From Pontederia crassipes (lineage: Eukaryota > Streptophyta > Magnoliopsida > Commelinales > Pontederiaceae), in contig CM060194.1 in assembly GCA_030549335.1 (NCBI GenBank), forward strand, positions 73,320,077-73,384,076: a DNA stretch of 64,000 nucleotides, written 5' to 3'. The translations under genes were made by a program, and so were the position numbers. Shown here one piece after another: positions 47,213 through 59,382 of the stretch (positions are counted from its first letter, which is position 1; each line of letters begins with the position of its first letter). The notes below the pieces were generated by a model that saw only the letters and a list, made by a program, of their open reading frames with translations, had not been told where the DNA came from and did no database searches.

Positions 47213-50200
47213 TCAGCGTTGATACATATAGAATGTCATGACTGAAATTAACAAGACAAGCACAGCCACGAAAATATACTTCCAATCAAGCTGCGCTGCT
47301 TCTATATTCCGCACAGTTTCAGATTTGGAATATGTAATTGATGAGTCTTCAGTGGACACAGTAGCTTCTACGCCCATTTCACTCTCAGTAACAGCTGCAG
47401 TTGACTTCTCATCCTGATAACACTCAAAGTTGAAGCTAAATTTTGCTGAACAGTACTTCAAATTTTCTACTCTAGAAAATAACAAATTGGAGCTTTCCTA
47501 AAAGGCCAGATCACACAGATGATAACAAAGTCAACTGCAATAAAATCTTTGAACAGTGTATTTACAGTTTTCCCATTTCTATTGAGTGCAAGCTCTTATG
47601 TTTGATTCAATTAACATTTTCTACTCTAGAAAATAACAAATTGAGGTTCCCTAACTGGCCAGATCAATGATATTAGAGTCACAGGTCAATGATATTAACT
47701 AAATTATAGGAAAGTATATTACAATGCTCACAACCTAAACATAGGAAAGTAAATTGTAAATAAACAGTCTCACAATGAGAATCGAATTAGTGAGGTTCCA
47801 TGCTCTGGACCACAATTTCATTCTATATGGTTAAAAAGACTTGGATGACTAGACCAATTCAAAAGGACAGGCAGATAATAGTCAAACATATTGAAGTTTC
47901 AAATTTCTAGGGTGATTGTGCTGATACTGGATACTTACAGATACACAACTCTTTTTTACTAGAGGTCCCAAGTGGGGTCAAACCAAAATTTTTATCATTG
48001 TTCACAATCCTCAAACAGCTCAATCCGAGAAAGTCAATCATTTCAGATAAATAATTTAAGATAGCATTTTCCCCTAAACACTAAAAAAATATGAGGCCAC
48101 ATGAGTAAATTGTTCCCACCAACTCATTTTATTACAGAATAACCAATTACTAGAATTGGATTCTTCCCTATTTGTGTATAACCAGATCTTGTTTTTTGTA
48201 CAGAAAGGAATGCAGAACTGAATTGTTAAATAATAAATATAAAAAAACCCTTCACTGACGTTTTAAGTACTTTTTTAGAATTAAAACTATCACAATCATA
48301 AAGGACAGCATTATCTTTGAATTGTTCATCTCTTGAACTTATTGAACTAGTGGCTATAATTTTATGCTTAATTGTTTGTACCGACTATGTCAAACCTGTC
48401 TCGTGGAGTCAAATAAAAAAAAAATCTCCAATCAAGATTGCATTAAAAAGAGTTAAATCAATTCACAGATTTTGCTTATTTATCAAAGGAAAAAGTATTG
48501 CTTATAAAAGGTATATTTGATATAAAGATCATTTATAGGGTATGCAAATTGGATCGAAGGTTGTCATTATCCTCTTATGACCATTTTTAGCCAAATACTC
48601 AATGGATAAGACACAAGATTAGCTTTTTCAATTCCAATACAAAACGGAGATAACCTTTTTTGAGTAGCAAAATGGATAACTATTGGAATTAACAACACCT
48701 GAGGATAATCATTCCAGTTCTCTTCTAAAAAAAAAATAATAATTTCAGTTCTTGGATAAAATGTTGCCAAGACTATGAAGAATAGCTAACCAAGAACATA
48801 CCTGAACGTCTGTTGTCAAAGCCCCTGTTAATGCTCCAGGAGAGGAATTCGGGGAATCCATAACACTGTTGGTCTGATTGCAACTCTGTGTAATATGGTT
48901 GCTGTTCTTTCTGCATTTCTTGCTAAGGATCTTGTTCTTTTTTGTCAATGCAGATATCTGAAGAAGGCAGAAGAATGCCTTAAAAACAAAGATGTTTAAC
49001 ATGTCTAAAAAAAGTCCTTGAGCAACAGATTCAATGTCTTAAAAACACAAGACAACACATAAGCATAGTAGTTCACGTTAGTATAGCTTTTTGAATACAT
49101 CAAACAAATTAGACGAATTGTTTTCTTAAGATCATGTACAAACAAGCAGTTTTACAGTTTATGCATCACATTTAGACATATGAAAGAAAATTGCATTAAG
49201 ATACACAAATATTTTGGCTCAAAAGAGTGAACCTACAGCCTACAAACATATGCCTGCACATTTACAATGTGCATGCCAAGGTCAACAACAACAACAACAA
49301 AGCCTTATCCCACTAGGTGGGGTCGGCTACATGGATCATACGACGTCATTCCGCTCTATTAGTAAATATATTCGCTGATCCATGTTCATAAGATTCGACA
49401 GGGTTTTACGCTGGCTGTCGGGGCCTAACACAACCCTCCTCCTTTATCCGGGCTTGGGACCGGCTATAAAGCATAGGTGCATGCCAAGGTCAATGAACTA
49501 AAACATTAGCCTTTCCTAAACACAAATATTTTGGCTCAAAAGAGTGAACCTACAGCCTACAAACATATGCCTGCACATTTACAATGTGCATCCCAAAGTC
49601 AATAAACTAAAACATCAGCCTTTCCTAAATGCCTTGCTTGCCAATTTTCATGATTCTTAATCATCTTCTGTTCAGTATATCTCCCCAATTATCTATCTTT
49701 CTGGTAAACTTGAAATGCATGATGTTCTTAATGCATCGCAAATTCAGCACAACATGCTGAGCTACAACAATAAGTGAGCACTTTTTTCTCAACAAACTAT
49801 CTTTTCTGAGAAGGCTCTACAACACCCCACCAACCCACCCCCACACACACACACAACCCCCAAATGGAATTCTCAAGATTGGTTAGAGAGGCAATAGACA
49901 AAAGCATTAACTGATCAAATATAAGAATAAGATCACTTTGGCGGAAAAAAATTATCTACTCCTTTTTGTGTGGGAACAGATAATGATTCTTACTTGTTTT
50001 TTCTAAAATTGATTCTTATTTGTACCCTCGTGAGGTGGAGGCAACATGGAGAATTAAATTCGGAGGATCAACAGTCAAAATTCAGAAAAATATTTCATAG
50101 GATCATTGATGGACGGGGCCAAACTAACATCAAAATTCCACAACACTGCCATCCAAATTGTTTACTTATTACTTGAACTTCTGTCTCAGGCGTAACCTTG

Positions 50201-52251
50201 CATAAAGGGTACCTTTGATTTTGATCTCTAGATTCTCCACGATAGTGGGTACACATATTTAGACAACCTTCCGCTCGCCCTGTACACTCCTCTCTTTTTC
50301 TTATGGCGACAAATCTAAAAACTATCATATTATGATGGTGTCATTGGTGATTGGTCCAGTTTTTTTTAAGGGTGATGATTGGTTCAGTTAGGCATTGAAA
50401 GATCTCATACATTAATAGTCATAGGAAGCAATAAAAAATAAAGGAAAAAAGCAAACCTGTAGTTGAAGCCTCTCTCTTTCCAAGGCTAGTTTCATAACAA
50501 GGTCACCAATGATTTTTGTCCTTATACCAATGTCTTTAGCAGTGGCTACTTTAGCATCTTCAGCCTGATGAAGAGATGTCTGTAAGCATTCCAATCTTCT
50601 CCTTAGGAAAACCACCTCTTCATTCAATTCTAAATTGGTATCAGTTAACAAATTACACTTTGTTTCAGCAATTTCAGCCCTGCTTTCTGCCTTGGAGACT
50701 TTTCCCTTGAGTTCTTCAATAAGAACTTGCATATCAACAGTCGCAGAGTATAGCATGTTATGTTGCTCCTCAATTGCTTGAAATGACGCTTTTGCAAGTT
50801 CCAGTTCGGTGTCTGATTCCTTCAGTTTCTTCTCCAACATGTTATCCTTTTCAGATCTACTATTTCTAAGTAAACCAAGTTCTAAAGTAAGCTCCATGTT
50901 ACTTTTAGTAAGCTCAGTACATTTTGCTTCTGCAGTTTCAGCCTTCGTCTCAATTTTCAGCAAATCAGACTTAAGCCCACCTATTACACTTTGCATATGA
51001 CCTAGTTCAGAACCTAAAACACTTTGCTGCTCCTGACTTGCCTTAACCGAGGCATTGGCTAACTGCAACTGAGCATATGACTCCCTTAGTTCGTCCTCAA
51101 GCTCAGTGACCTTTTTTCTCAATATTGATACTTCAGAACTGGTCACAGAACATTTGCCTTCAACTTCGTTCATGCTTGCCTTCAGGTCATTTTCCTTCAA
51201 AAAGAGCAAATCCTCAAGCTTTGCATTTGCAGCCTTCAGCTCATCTTTTGCAGCTTCTTCAGCAGATAATTTTGCCAAAGTTTCCTGCAATGATTTCCTC
51301 ATCTCATGTTCACGGGATATCGAACCATTTAGGCTAAATTGGACAGCATGAAGTCTTGAAGCCAATTCCTTTGAGCTGCCTAGAAGCACCTCAGCTGCAT
51401 TTTCACTTTCAAACGCTCTTCCCAAGCATATTTCAATTGACTCCTCCAAATAGTATAATTCTCTGTCAGCATAATGCAGATTCAACTTCATTTTTTCTTC
51501 ATTTGCTTTTGAATCTGAAAGTTTTTTTTCAAGATCCAATTCTCTGGCCAATGATTTTTCTAGTGTTTGCAGAATATGTCTTTGTTGATCAACAGTTTGA
51601 AGTGACCACCTTTTATCAAGGTTTGCCACATGACCATTACTAAGATCATCGCTTCTGTCAGACCCTAATCAATTTTATATATGAAAAAGTAGATCAGCAG
51701 ATTGTCACTGTTTAAGATAACTTATTAGAAAACATTAAATTAAATAACTTACACGAAAAAAATAATATTTCGAATTTGGTTGATTGATTTCTTATCTCAG
51801 ACACTGATTCATGTAGCATCTTAACTGATTCCTTGGCATCGCGCAACTTCACTTCTATTTCTTCTATTTTTGAACCACACTCTTCCAAGTCCTCACTCTG
51901 TGGAAGACTACTGCGGGCGTCAGCAATTTCAACCTCCATAGAAGCCATGAAGTTTTGCAGTTCCTGGACCTCAGCGTCCATGATTCCAGATAATACAACA
52001 AGTTCAAAAGCACTCTGAACAGAATTTTCTGATATATCCTCATCCTCCATATTCAGTACCTCAAAATCATTTGTTCTGCCAGCCAACTGCATCAGAAACA
52101 TCTCCAGATTGAGCATCTTCTCTGAACAAAATGCCAAATCAAGCTCACATCGTGTCAGAGCATCCACAGCGTTTCCCGCACTCACTGTACCCTCACTGGG
52201 TGGCCCATCCTCCCGCAAAGTGTTATCATCACGATTATCCTCAACGGCCAT
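47213..52251 (-). CDS. WIT: WPP domain-interacting tail-anchored protein (WIT)
   Basis: Outer nuclear-envelope protein; in Arabidopsis, WIT1/WIT2 bind RanGAP1 and WIP proteins and help move and shape the nucleus. Coding exons on the minus strand are 52251-51753, 51664-50457, 48957-48802 and 47413-47213. All junctions are GT..AG and the frame closes to 687 aa, near the Arabidopsis proteins. The N-terminus (MAVEDNRDD) leads into a conserved block (LTRCELDLAFCSEKML) and long coiled coils (about 30-570) rich in Leu/Glu/Lys. The C-terminus DWKYIFVAVLVLLISV is a single membrane segment ending three residues from the stop, a tail anchor. An acceptor 3 nt before the ATG (52255) and a donor at 52630 suggest an intron in the 5' UTR. 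Whether it is WIT1- or WIT2-like is unresolved. Confidence 0.94.
49204..49629. repeat. 109-bp tandem duplication in a WIT intron, one copy split by a SINE
   Basis: Copy 1 is 49204-49285 plus 49494-49520; copy 2 is 49521-49629. Both run from CACAAATATTTTGGCTCAAA to CAGCCTTTCCTAAA-like ends, with a few point differences. Copy 2 lacks the SINE and so shows the unoccupied site. Confidence 0.88.
49286..49477 (-). mobile_element. Au-like SINE in the WIT intron
   Basis: On the minus strand it starts with ATAGCCGGTCCCAAGCCCGG, continues through GTTGTGTTAGGCCCCGAC and GATCCATGTAGCCGACCCC, and ends in (TTG)n. A 16-bp direct repeat TGCATGCCAAGGTCAA flanks it (49270-49285 and 49478-49493). The core ATGGATC..GTGGGGTCGGCTAC (plus strand) is characteristic of Au-type plant SINEs. 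Non-coding; it would depend on a LINE for movement. Confidence 0.88.
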
Positions 52252-53164
52252 AGTCTGAAATTTGATGTCAAGCTTGTTATTCAACAACAACCAACAAATG
52301 AAGATGCAGCAGCAAAACGAATCAAGAAACAAGGATCAGAGGAAAAGGCTGCAACGTCAAAATCAAAGCACAATCTCATCATATGCAGGACAATTACGCA
52401 AAAACACTTCATTAACAACTATCTCGCGATGTCAAGGGGCTCCACCGAGAAGTAAGTACAACCCCCTGTATCAATTACGAGGGTTTAAAGAAGCCAATTG
52501 CACAAAGTAATTTGGGTGACAAAGAAACTAAGACAAAGAGAAGATAGCACAGGACAACACTCGAACAAAATCAAACCAACTGATACGAACACCAGAAAGC
52601 TACGAAACGCGGGCGAGTTCAGGAGATTACCAGAAATGAAACTGGAGCCTCCAATGTCAGACAACACGAGTTGCGGTGAGATCCAACGGAATCAGACGGA
52701 GATCCGCCGCTGCCGGCGGCAGAGCGGAAAGAAAATGAAGAAGTGTCGAGGAACCCAGCAGGCCTCCGACGAGCGGGCCGGCTCCCGTTCGACTGTTCCC
52801 GCGGAGAGCGCAAGCAACTTCTCCGGCGATGGGTTCCGGCGAGAGCGACGTGGAAAAGAGCCAAAGAAGGTGTTAGGAGAACAGAAAGGACTCTTAGGGC
52901 TCACTTGCTTTTTTCTAATTTTGTCCAAGCATTTTATAGGGCCTGACCGAGACGGCGAGACCTTCGTGCTGCCCAGCTCCACCCGATTACTCGGTTTTCC
53001 GAACGTTGCGGAAAAAATATTATATTTGACCATATTTTGTTACGTTTTGAATAGTACGGTGTTATTTGTTAATACATTGAAAAAAAGGAATTTAAATTTA
53101 AAACAATCAATTTGTATATTGTAAGTCAGATTTTAATACACAGTTATATGGCTCACAATCAAAT
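52252..53164. other. WIT 5' leader region, promoter and intergenic DNA
   Basis: Probable untranslated first exon of WIT upstream of 52631 (minus strand, donor CTG|GTAATC) and a 5'-UTR intron 52630-52256. The GC-richer stretch at 52630-52870 probably covers the leader and transcription start. Beyond 53000 the DNA is AT-rich with no gene. The open frame at 52498-53124 is a shadow of this region. Confidence 0.5.
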
Positions 53165-54546
53165 TTATAATTTGAGTTATTTTCTCTGACCATCCCTAAA
53201 TTATTTCGATTTTTCACATCTAATTTTAAATTATGAATTTCATTTTTTGAATACCTAAACTATCGCGATTTTTTTAATTTGATCCTTCTGTTTAATTTCG
53301 TCGATTTTTCCGTATTTTTTATTTTTTGTATTTGTGAAAAATTTATTATACCCTTGCTATAAGTGTTACTCTACTTTATTTAAAATAATATACAATAATA
53401 ATATAAAAAATAATTAAAAAAAGTTTGCGGGCACGTCGCCCCCCGTGTCGCCAGAGCAAAATCCCTTGCCACGCACGAGGGAGAAGGGGGGGTTGGCGCC
53501 CAAGCTCGTTCAGGGGGCGCCTGTCCCCCTTTTCTTCCTCACACGCGACCAAGACTGCAATAATAATATATAAAATAATTTAAAAACAATATATAATAAT
53601 AATATAAAAATAAATAAAAAAGACTGTGGGCGTGTCCCCCCCCCCCCCCCGAGCTCACCGCTAGGGAGATTAGGGGGGCCAACGCCCCCCCCCCCCCCCC
53701 CGAACAAGCTTGGGCGTCGGCCCCCCTAATCACTCTCGCCGCGCGCGAGGAAGCGAGCTCGTTCGGGGGGGGGCACCGGTCCCCCCTTTGTCCCTCGCTG
53801 CACGCGAGGAAGAAAAGTGGCGAGCTCATTCAAGGGGCGCGCTCCAGCAACGCGAGGGCGACGCCCCCCACAATCTTTTTTTTAATTATTTTTTATATTA
53901 TTATATATTATTTTAAAAAAAGTAGAGTAACACTTATAGCAAGGGTATAATGGATCTTTTACAAATGTGAAAAATAACGGAGAAGTCGACGAAATTGAAC
54001 GGAATAATCAAATTGAAAAAATCCCAATAGTTTAGGTATCCAAAACACGAAGTTCGTAGTTTGGAGTTACACTATAAGAAAAAGTCATATTTCCGACGGT
54101 TCATTTTCGACGGTCCGACATCCGTCTAAAATATCTATGGTTTTTTCGGCGGATCTTCCAAACCGTCGATATTTTTGTCGAATAATTTTCGACGGTTTTA
54201 GCCATCTAAACTTTCGACGGTGCTTAATTCATCGAAAGGTTCCGTCGAAAATATTTATACTTCGACGGTTATGACCGTCGATAATTTCGATGCTTCCAAC
54301 GGTTTGAACCGTCGAAAAATTTCAACACTGGTTGTGTACAATTATTGAACTTATCGACGGTTTTGACCGTCGAAATTTGTGACGTTCAAAGCAACCGTCG
54401 ATATTTCGGCGGTCATACCCTCAATAGTATTTAAATAAAATATTATAGCTTAATTATTTTTGACGGTCTCAACGTCGAAAATGAAAATTTATAATTTACA
54501 CAAACTATAGATCAGTTGATGTTTTGAAAATTTATTATTATGGGAA

Positions 54547-54702
54547 TCGACGGCTAAAACCGTTGATATTTCGACGATTTGAAGAACCGTCGAAACTATC
54601 GACGGCTAAAACCATTGATATTTCGACGATTTGAAGAACCGTCGAAACTATCGACGGCTAAAACCGTCGATATTTCGACAGTTTGAATAATCGTCGAAAC
54701 TA
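54547..54702. repeat. Three tandem copies of a 52-bp subterminal unit
   Basis: Copies start at 54547, 54599 and 54651 with exactly 52-bp spacing. Each reads TCGACGGCTAAAACC, ATATTTCGAC, then CCGTCGAAACTA-like sequence, giving opposed CGACGG and CCGTCG motifs in each copy. Copies 1 and 2 are almost identical, so the duplication is recent. Confidence 0.88.
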
Positions 54703-54974
54703 TCGACGGTTTTTCCAGCGGATTCGAGCCGTCAAAACGCAAATTAATATAATATTATATTTACCTATGTTGCGGTGGTTTCGATCGTCAAAAAGTGGTT
54801 ATATAAAAACCCGACCCCACTCTTACTTTGAACGTTTTGAACGTTCGTCCGGCCGCCGCGCGTTTCGTCCGTTGTTCGTCCGGCCATCAACTACCTCCCG
54901 CCCGAAGCTTCCTCCGCCGACTGGAATATTCGGCGCAGGTAGGTCCGATCCCCGCCCTCCTTGGATATATAATT

Positions 54975-55405
54975 TGTCTCTCCGGCGGCCAGATCCGGCC
55001 GCCCTCCGTGCGGCGGCCAAATCCGGCCATTATTCGTGCGCGGCGGCCAGATCCGGCTGCCATTCGCGCGCGGCAGCCAGATCCAGTCGCCACCCGCGCG
55101 TGGCGGCCAGATCCGGCCGCCATTCGCGCACGGCGGCCAGATCCGGCCGCCCTCCGCGCGCGGCGGCCAGATCCGGTCGCCCTCCGCGCGCGATCCGGCC
55201 GCCCTCCGCGCATGGCGGCCATATCCAGCCGCCCATGCACGGAGGAGGCCAGATCCGGCCGCCCTCCGTGCGGCGGAGGCCAGATTTGGCCGCCCTCCGC
55301 GCGCGGCGGCCATATCCGGTCGCCCTTGCGCGGCGGCGGCCAGATCCGGCCGCCCTTCTGGTGGAGGCCAGATTCGACCGCCCTTCTGGTGGCGGTCAGA
55401 TCCGT
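54975..55405. repeat. GC-rich minisatellite of GCGGCCAGATCCGGCCGCC units
   Basis: About a dozen copies of a 27-39 bp unit whose core is GGCGGCCAGATCCGGCCGCC followed by CTCCGCGCG or CATTCGCGCG. All reading frames are open and give Arg/Pro/Ala-rich repeats, a by-product of the unit and not a gene. It lies immediately before the TNPD coding sequence. Confidence 0.85.
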
Positions 55406-55499
55406 GAGCAAAAAAGCTTCCGCGCATAGGTCCATGAGCAATTTCAAATATCAATTAAGCCACATGACTCGGTTACAATCATGATAGTCAGGACCAAGC

Positions 55500-58400
55500 A
55501 TGCCTCGTAGTCAGGACCAAAAATAATCCTAGTCGTAGAGGCTTGACACAAGAATTTATAGATGGCGTTGACTATTATGTTACTGTGGCTTGTCAATCTT
55601 TACAATTTCAGCGGGAGGGAACAATTAAATGTCCTTGTTTGAAATGTGCTAGCAAAAAGTTACAGACAATAGATACTGTCAAAGTTCACTTATATAGAAA
55701 GGGTTTCAAACCCAATTATTGGGAATGGGATGATTTAGGCGAAGGAGCGTCTTCGACAAGCGTCCCAAATCCAGGTCTTCATTATGTGGATCTTGAACCA
55801 ACATTTGCTTCGCAATATGAACAGTCTGTTTATGACGCAGCTGCAACTGAGTATGTCAATATTAGATTTGAGCATAATGAAGAGGCACCAAATCCAGAAG
55901 CAAGAGATTTTTATGACTTACTAAACGCATCGAGCCAACCCTTATGGCCTGGGTGTGAAAGTCATTCGGAACTATCACTTGCTGTTAGATTGTTGAATCT
56001 GAAAGCCGACCACAATATTTCACAAGCATGTTTTGATGCATTTTTAGATATTTTAAAAGAGGTCACACCAACTGGGCTCGTATTCCTGAAAATTTTTATA
56101 GGACAAAAAGATTGGTCAGTAAACTTGGTCTTGACTCAACTAAAATAGATTGTTATCGTGATGGTTGTATGTTATATTACGGCGAGGACATCAATTTAAA
56201 TGAATGCAAGTTTTGTGGGGCTGAACGATATAGAGTGACTAACAAGTCTCAAGTCGTTGTGAAAAGAATGCATTATTTGCCTTTTATTCTAAGGCTTAAA
56301 AGACTATACTCGTCTATAGGGTCAGCGTCGCAAATGAAGTGGCATGCACAGCATAATACTTATGAAGGTGTCATGCTTCACCCATCGGATGGTGAAGCGT
56401 GAAAACATTTTGATCGTAAGCATCCTGATTTTGCTAGGGACCAAAGGAACATAAGGCTTGGATTATGCGCATATGGTTTTACACCATATGGTCAGACTTC
56501 AGTTCCTTATTCATGTTCGTCGGTAACAATAACACCTTATAATTTGCCACCTGGGATTTGTATGTATGCACCTTATATGTTTTTGTCATGCATTATTCCT
56601 GGTCCTCAAAGTCCTAAACAGAGGATATACATGTATTTACAGCCTCTAATAGATGAGCTAAAAGAATTATGGGATGGTGTCGTCGCTTATGATGTGTCGA
56701 CCAAACAAAATTTCACATTGAGAGCTGCCTTATTGTGGACTGTTAATGACTTTCCAGCCTACGGGATGTTGTCTGGTTTGATGACTGCAGGGAAATTAGC
56801 TTGTCCATCTTGCATGGAACACTCAAATGCGTTCACTTTGAGAAATGGGGGTAAAAATAGTTGGTTTGATTGCCATAGACGATTTCTTACAGCTGATCAT
56901 CCGTACAGAAATAACTGAAATGCATTTCGACGGAATCGGGTTGTAGAAGACATGCCTCCGGTCAGACGCTCAGGATCTCAATTACGTCGCATTGTCAATG
57001 CTTTATGCAAAATTGTCGACGACCCAAATGTCACATACAATGAGTATGTTGTTTGTCATAATTGGAACAAACGAAGTATATTCTGGGATTTATCTTATTG
57101 GTCTGATTGTTTGATACGTCATAACTTGAATGTCATGCACATTGAGAGAAATGTGTTTGAAAATGTATTCAACACCGTAATGGACATTAAGGATAAAACA
57201 AAGGACAACCTCAAGGCGAGACTAGATTTGAAGGAGTACTATCGAAGGCCAGAGTTGCACTTAGTGACTTTACCTAACGGAAGATTATCTAAACCAAAAG
57301 TAAATTATGTTCTCACTAAGGAGCAAAAGACCCAAGTGTGTCGCTGGATCCAAGAGCTGAGAATGCCGGATTGTTATGCATCAAATCTGACCCGATGTGT
57401 GGACATAAATAACTTGCGTTTGTTTGGCATGAAAAGTCACGACTGCCACATATTCATGAAAACTTTGCTTCCTACTGCTTTTTCTTCACTCCCGGATAAG
57501 ATTTGGAAGCCGATAACGGAGTTGAGTCAATTCTTCAAAGAATTGTGTTCTACAACATTAACGGTGGAAAATATGATCCAATTGGAACGTAATATTCCGA
57601 TAACATTATGTAAGTTGGAACGAATATTTCCATCGGAATTCTTTGCTTTCATTGAGCACTTACCTATTCAAGGGTAGGTGGACCAGTACAATATATGTGG
57701 ATGTATCCTTTTGAAAGATATCTCAATCGAATAAAAAGGATGATTAAGAACAAAGCACGTGTCGAATGATCCATTTGTGAAGTGTATATGATTCAGGAGA
57801 TTTCATACTTGTGTTCTTACTACTTCGAGTCCCATGTTAAGTGTGCGAGGACCAGAGTCCATCGAAATGATGAAGTTCCAAAAGAACAGTCTGATGTGGC
57901 ATCTTTGTCGCTCTTCAATCAGTTAGGATGACATTTTGGGAAGCCAATGAGTAGATGGCTCAGTGATGCAGAATTCAAGTCTGCCACGAATCATGTCATT
58001 CTAAACACGTCGGAGGTGCAAGACTACATTAAGTAAGTTTAATATCCATGCGTTCTTTTCTTTAACGTCTTCCCAAACACCATTTTGATTTAGCCATCAC
58101 TTCGTATGTAGTGCTTTTTTGCAATACTACATTGTCCCTGAAGAACATGTACAAGATAGAATCGAGAATGACTTCGCACCGTGGTTTAAGGAACAGGTAA
58201 TTCTCAAAATATTCTAAACAATTTGATGTCTTCAGCGTATACTATACTCATTTATTTTCATATTAGATTCTCAATACCAGCACGGCGTCTGGTCTCCATA
58301 ATTTGGCATGGGGACCGGCTCGAGAGGTGAAAAGTTGGCTAGTGTATTTTGTGAATGGTTATAAGTTTCACACTGAAACTTTGTCGATCGGGAAGAAAAC

Positions 58401-58960
58401 TGTAAATAGTGGAGTATGTGTCATGAGATCCACGGACAGAGAAAATGAGCGTGACTACTACGGTGTTCTCAAAGACATTATTCAGCTGCAATATACTGGA
58501 GGTAATAAAGTCACATTATTTGAGTGTAATTGGTTTGATCCAAAGGAAAGGAGAGGGATGCGAGTTCACAAAGATTTCAAAATAGTTGAAATACATCACA
58601 ATAGGTGTTATGATCATTTTGATCCTTTCATTATTCCGTTTTCTACAAGACAAGTATATTATGTGCCATATCCGGAGAAGACCAAGGACAAATCACAATG
58701 GTGAGTTGTAATAAAGACGAAGGCAAGAAGCAGGATAGAAATTGATGGTGCATTGCAATGTGCCTTTCAAGATGACTCGCAGACGTCTGTGGCCCCTATT
58801 GTCGACACTGAATTAGTCGACGATCTACAGGATTCAGAACATGTATTTGAAGACTTCGATAACATCGACATACAAAATGATGAAAAGGATTCAGACAAAG
58901 ATGAATTTGAAACTACGACGACTTCTGATGATGATGATGATGACGGGTACTAGTCATGTG
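55500..58960 (+). pseudogene. TNPD-like CACTA transposase pseudogene (better preserved copy)
   Basis: Encodes, in order: the transposase-associated domain (LTQEFIDGVDYYV, TIKCPCLKC, HLYRKGFKPNYWEWDDLGEG) at about 55520-55740; the Tnp2 transposase domain (LKRLYSS, MKWHAQHN, GVMLHPSDGEA, LQPLIDELKELWDGVVAYD, DFPAYGMLSG, ACPSCMEHSNA, NVMHIERNVFENVFNTVMDI) at about 56070-57660; DUF4218-like sequence at 57690-58035; and, after an intron, DUF4216 (HDFKIVEIHH-like region, DHFDPFIIPF) at about 58270-58700, ending in an Asp/Glu-rich tail. Defects: the ATG at 55500 is out of frame, a frameshift lies near 56068, TGA replaces the expected Trp at 56399-56401, another TGA occurs near 56916, and a small deletion near 57670 brings a TAG into frame. 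The intact protein would have bound and cut the CACTA ends. Confidence 0.9.
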
Positions 58961-59382
58961 GAAATTCAGATGATGAGTAAAGGTGTCTTTACTTGTCGTC
59001 ACGAATTATTAATTTTTTTACCTTACGACTAGGATATTTTATTACGAATGTTGTCATCTTATGGATTGTTCATTTACGACTCATATTCATTTTGTTTGAG
59101 GTAATAGTTTGTTTGAGGCGTTAGCGATGCATGTGGACAAACAATCGGATCAACGGATGCCTGACGCGGACGATGCATTCTTATATTCGCTACCATCTCG
59201 TGAGTGTTTGAAATAATGATCAGAAGAAGTCATTCGCAAAAGCTTATTCGAATTAATTTGTTTATTTTTTATAAGCGCCTCCAGATATTAGGAATTGGTT
59301 CTCGAGTTATACGTACAATTCCGTTCCTCAAGATGCAACACAAGACGTAGCCGAACATAGTCAGGTCGAGACGTTGTGACAT

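Noticed and set aside
54683..55484. Long open frames (up to about 250 codons) on both strands
   Set aside because: They come from a GC-rich minisatellite that is stop-free in every frame; the peptides are Arg/Pro/Ala repeats with no start context or family similarity.
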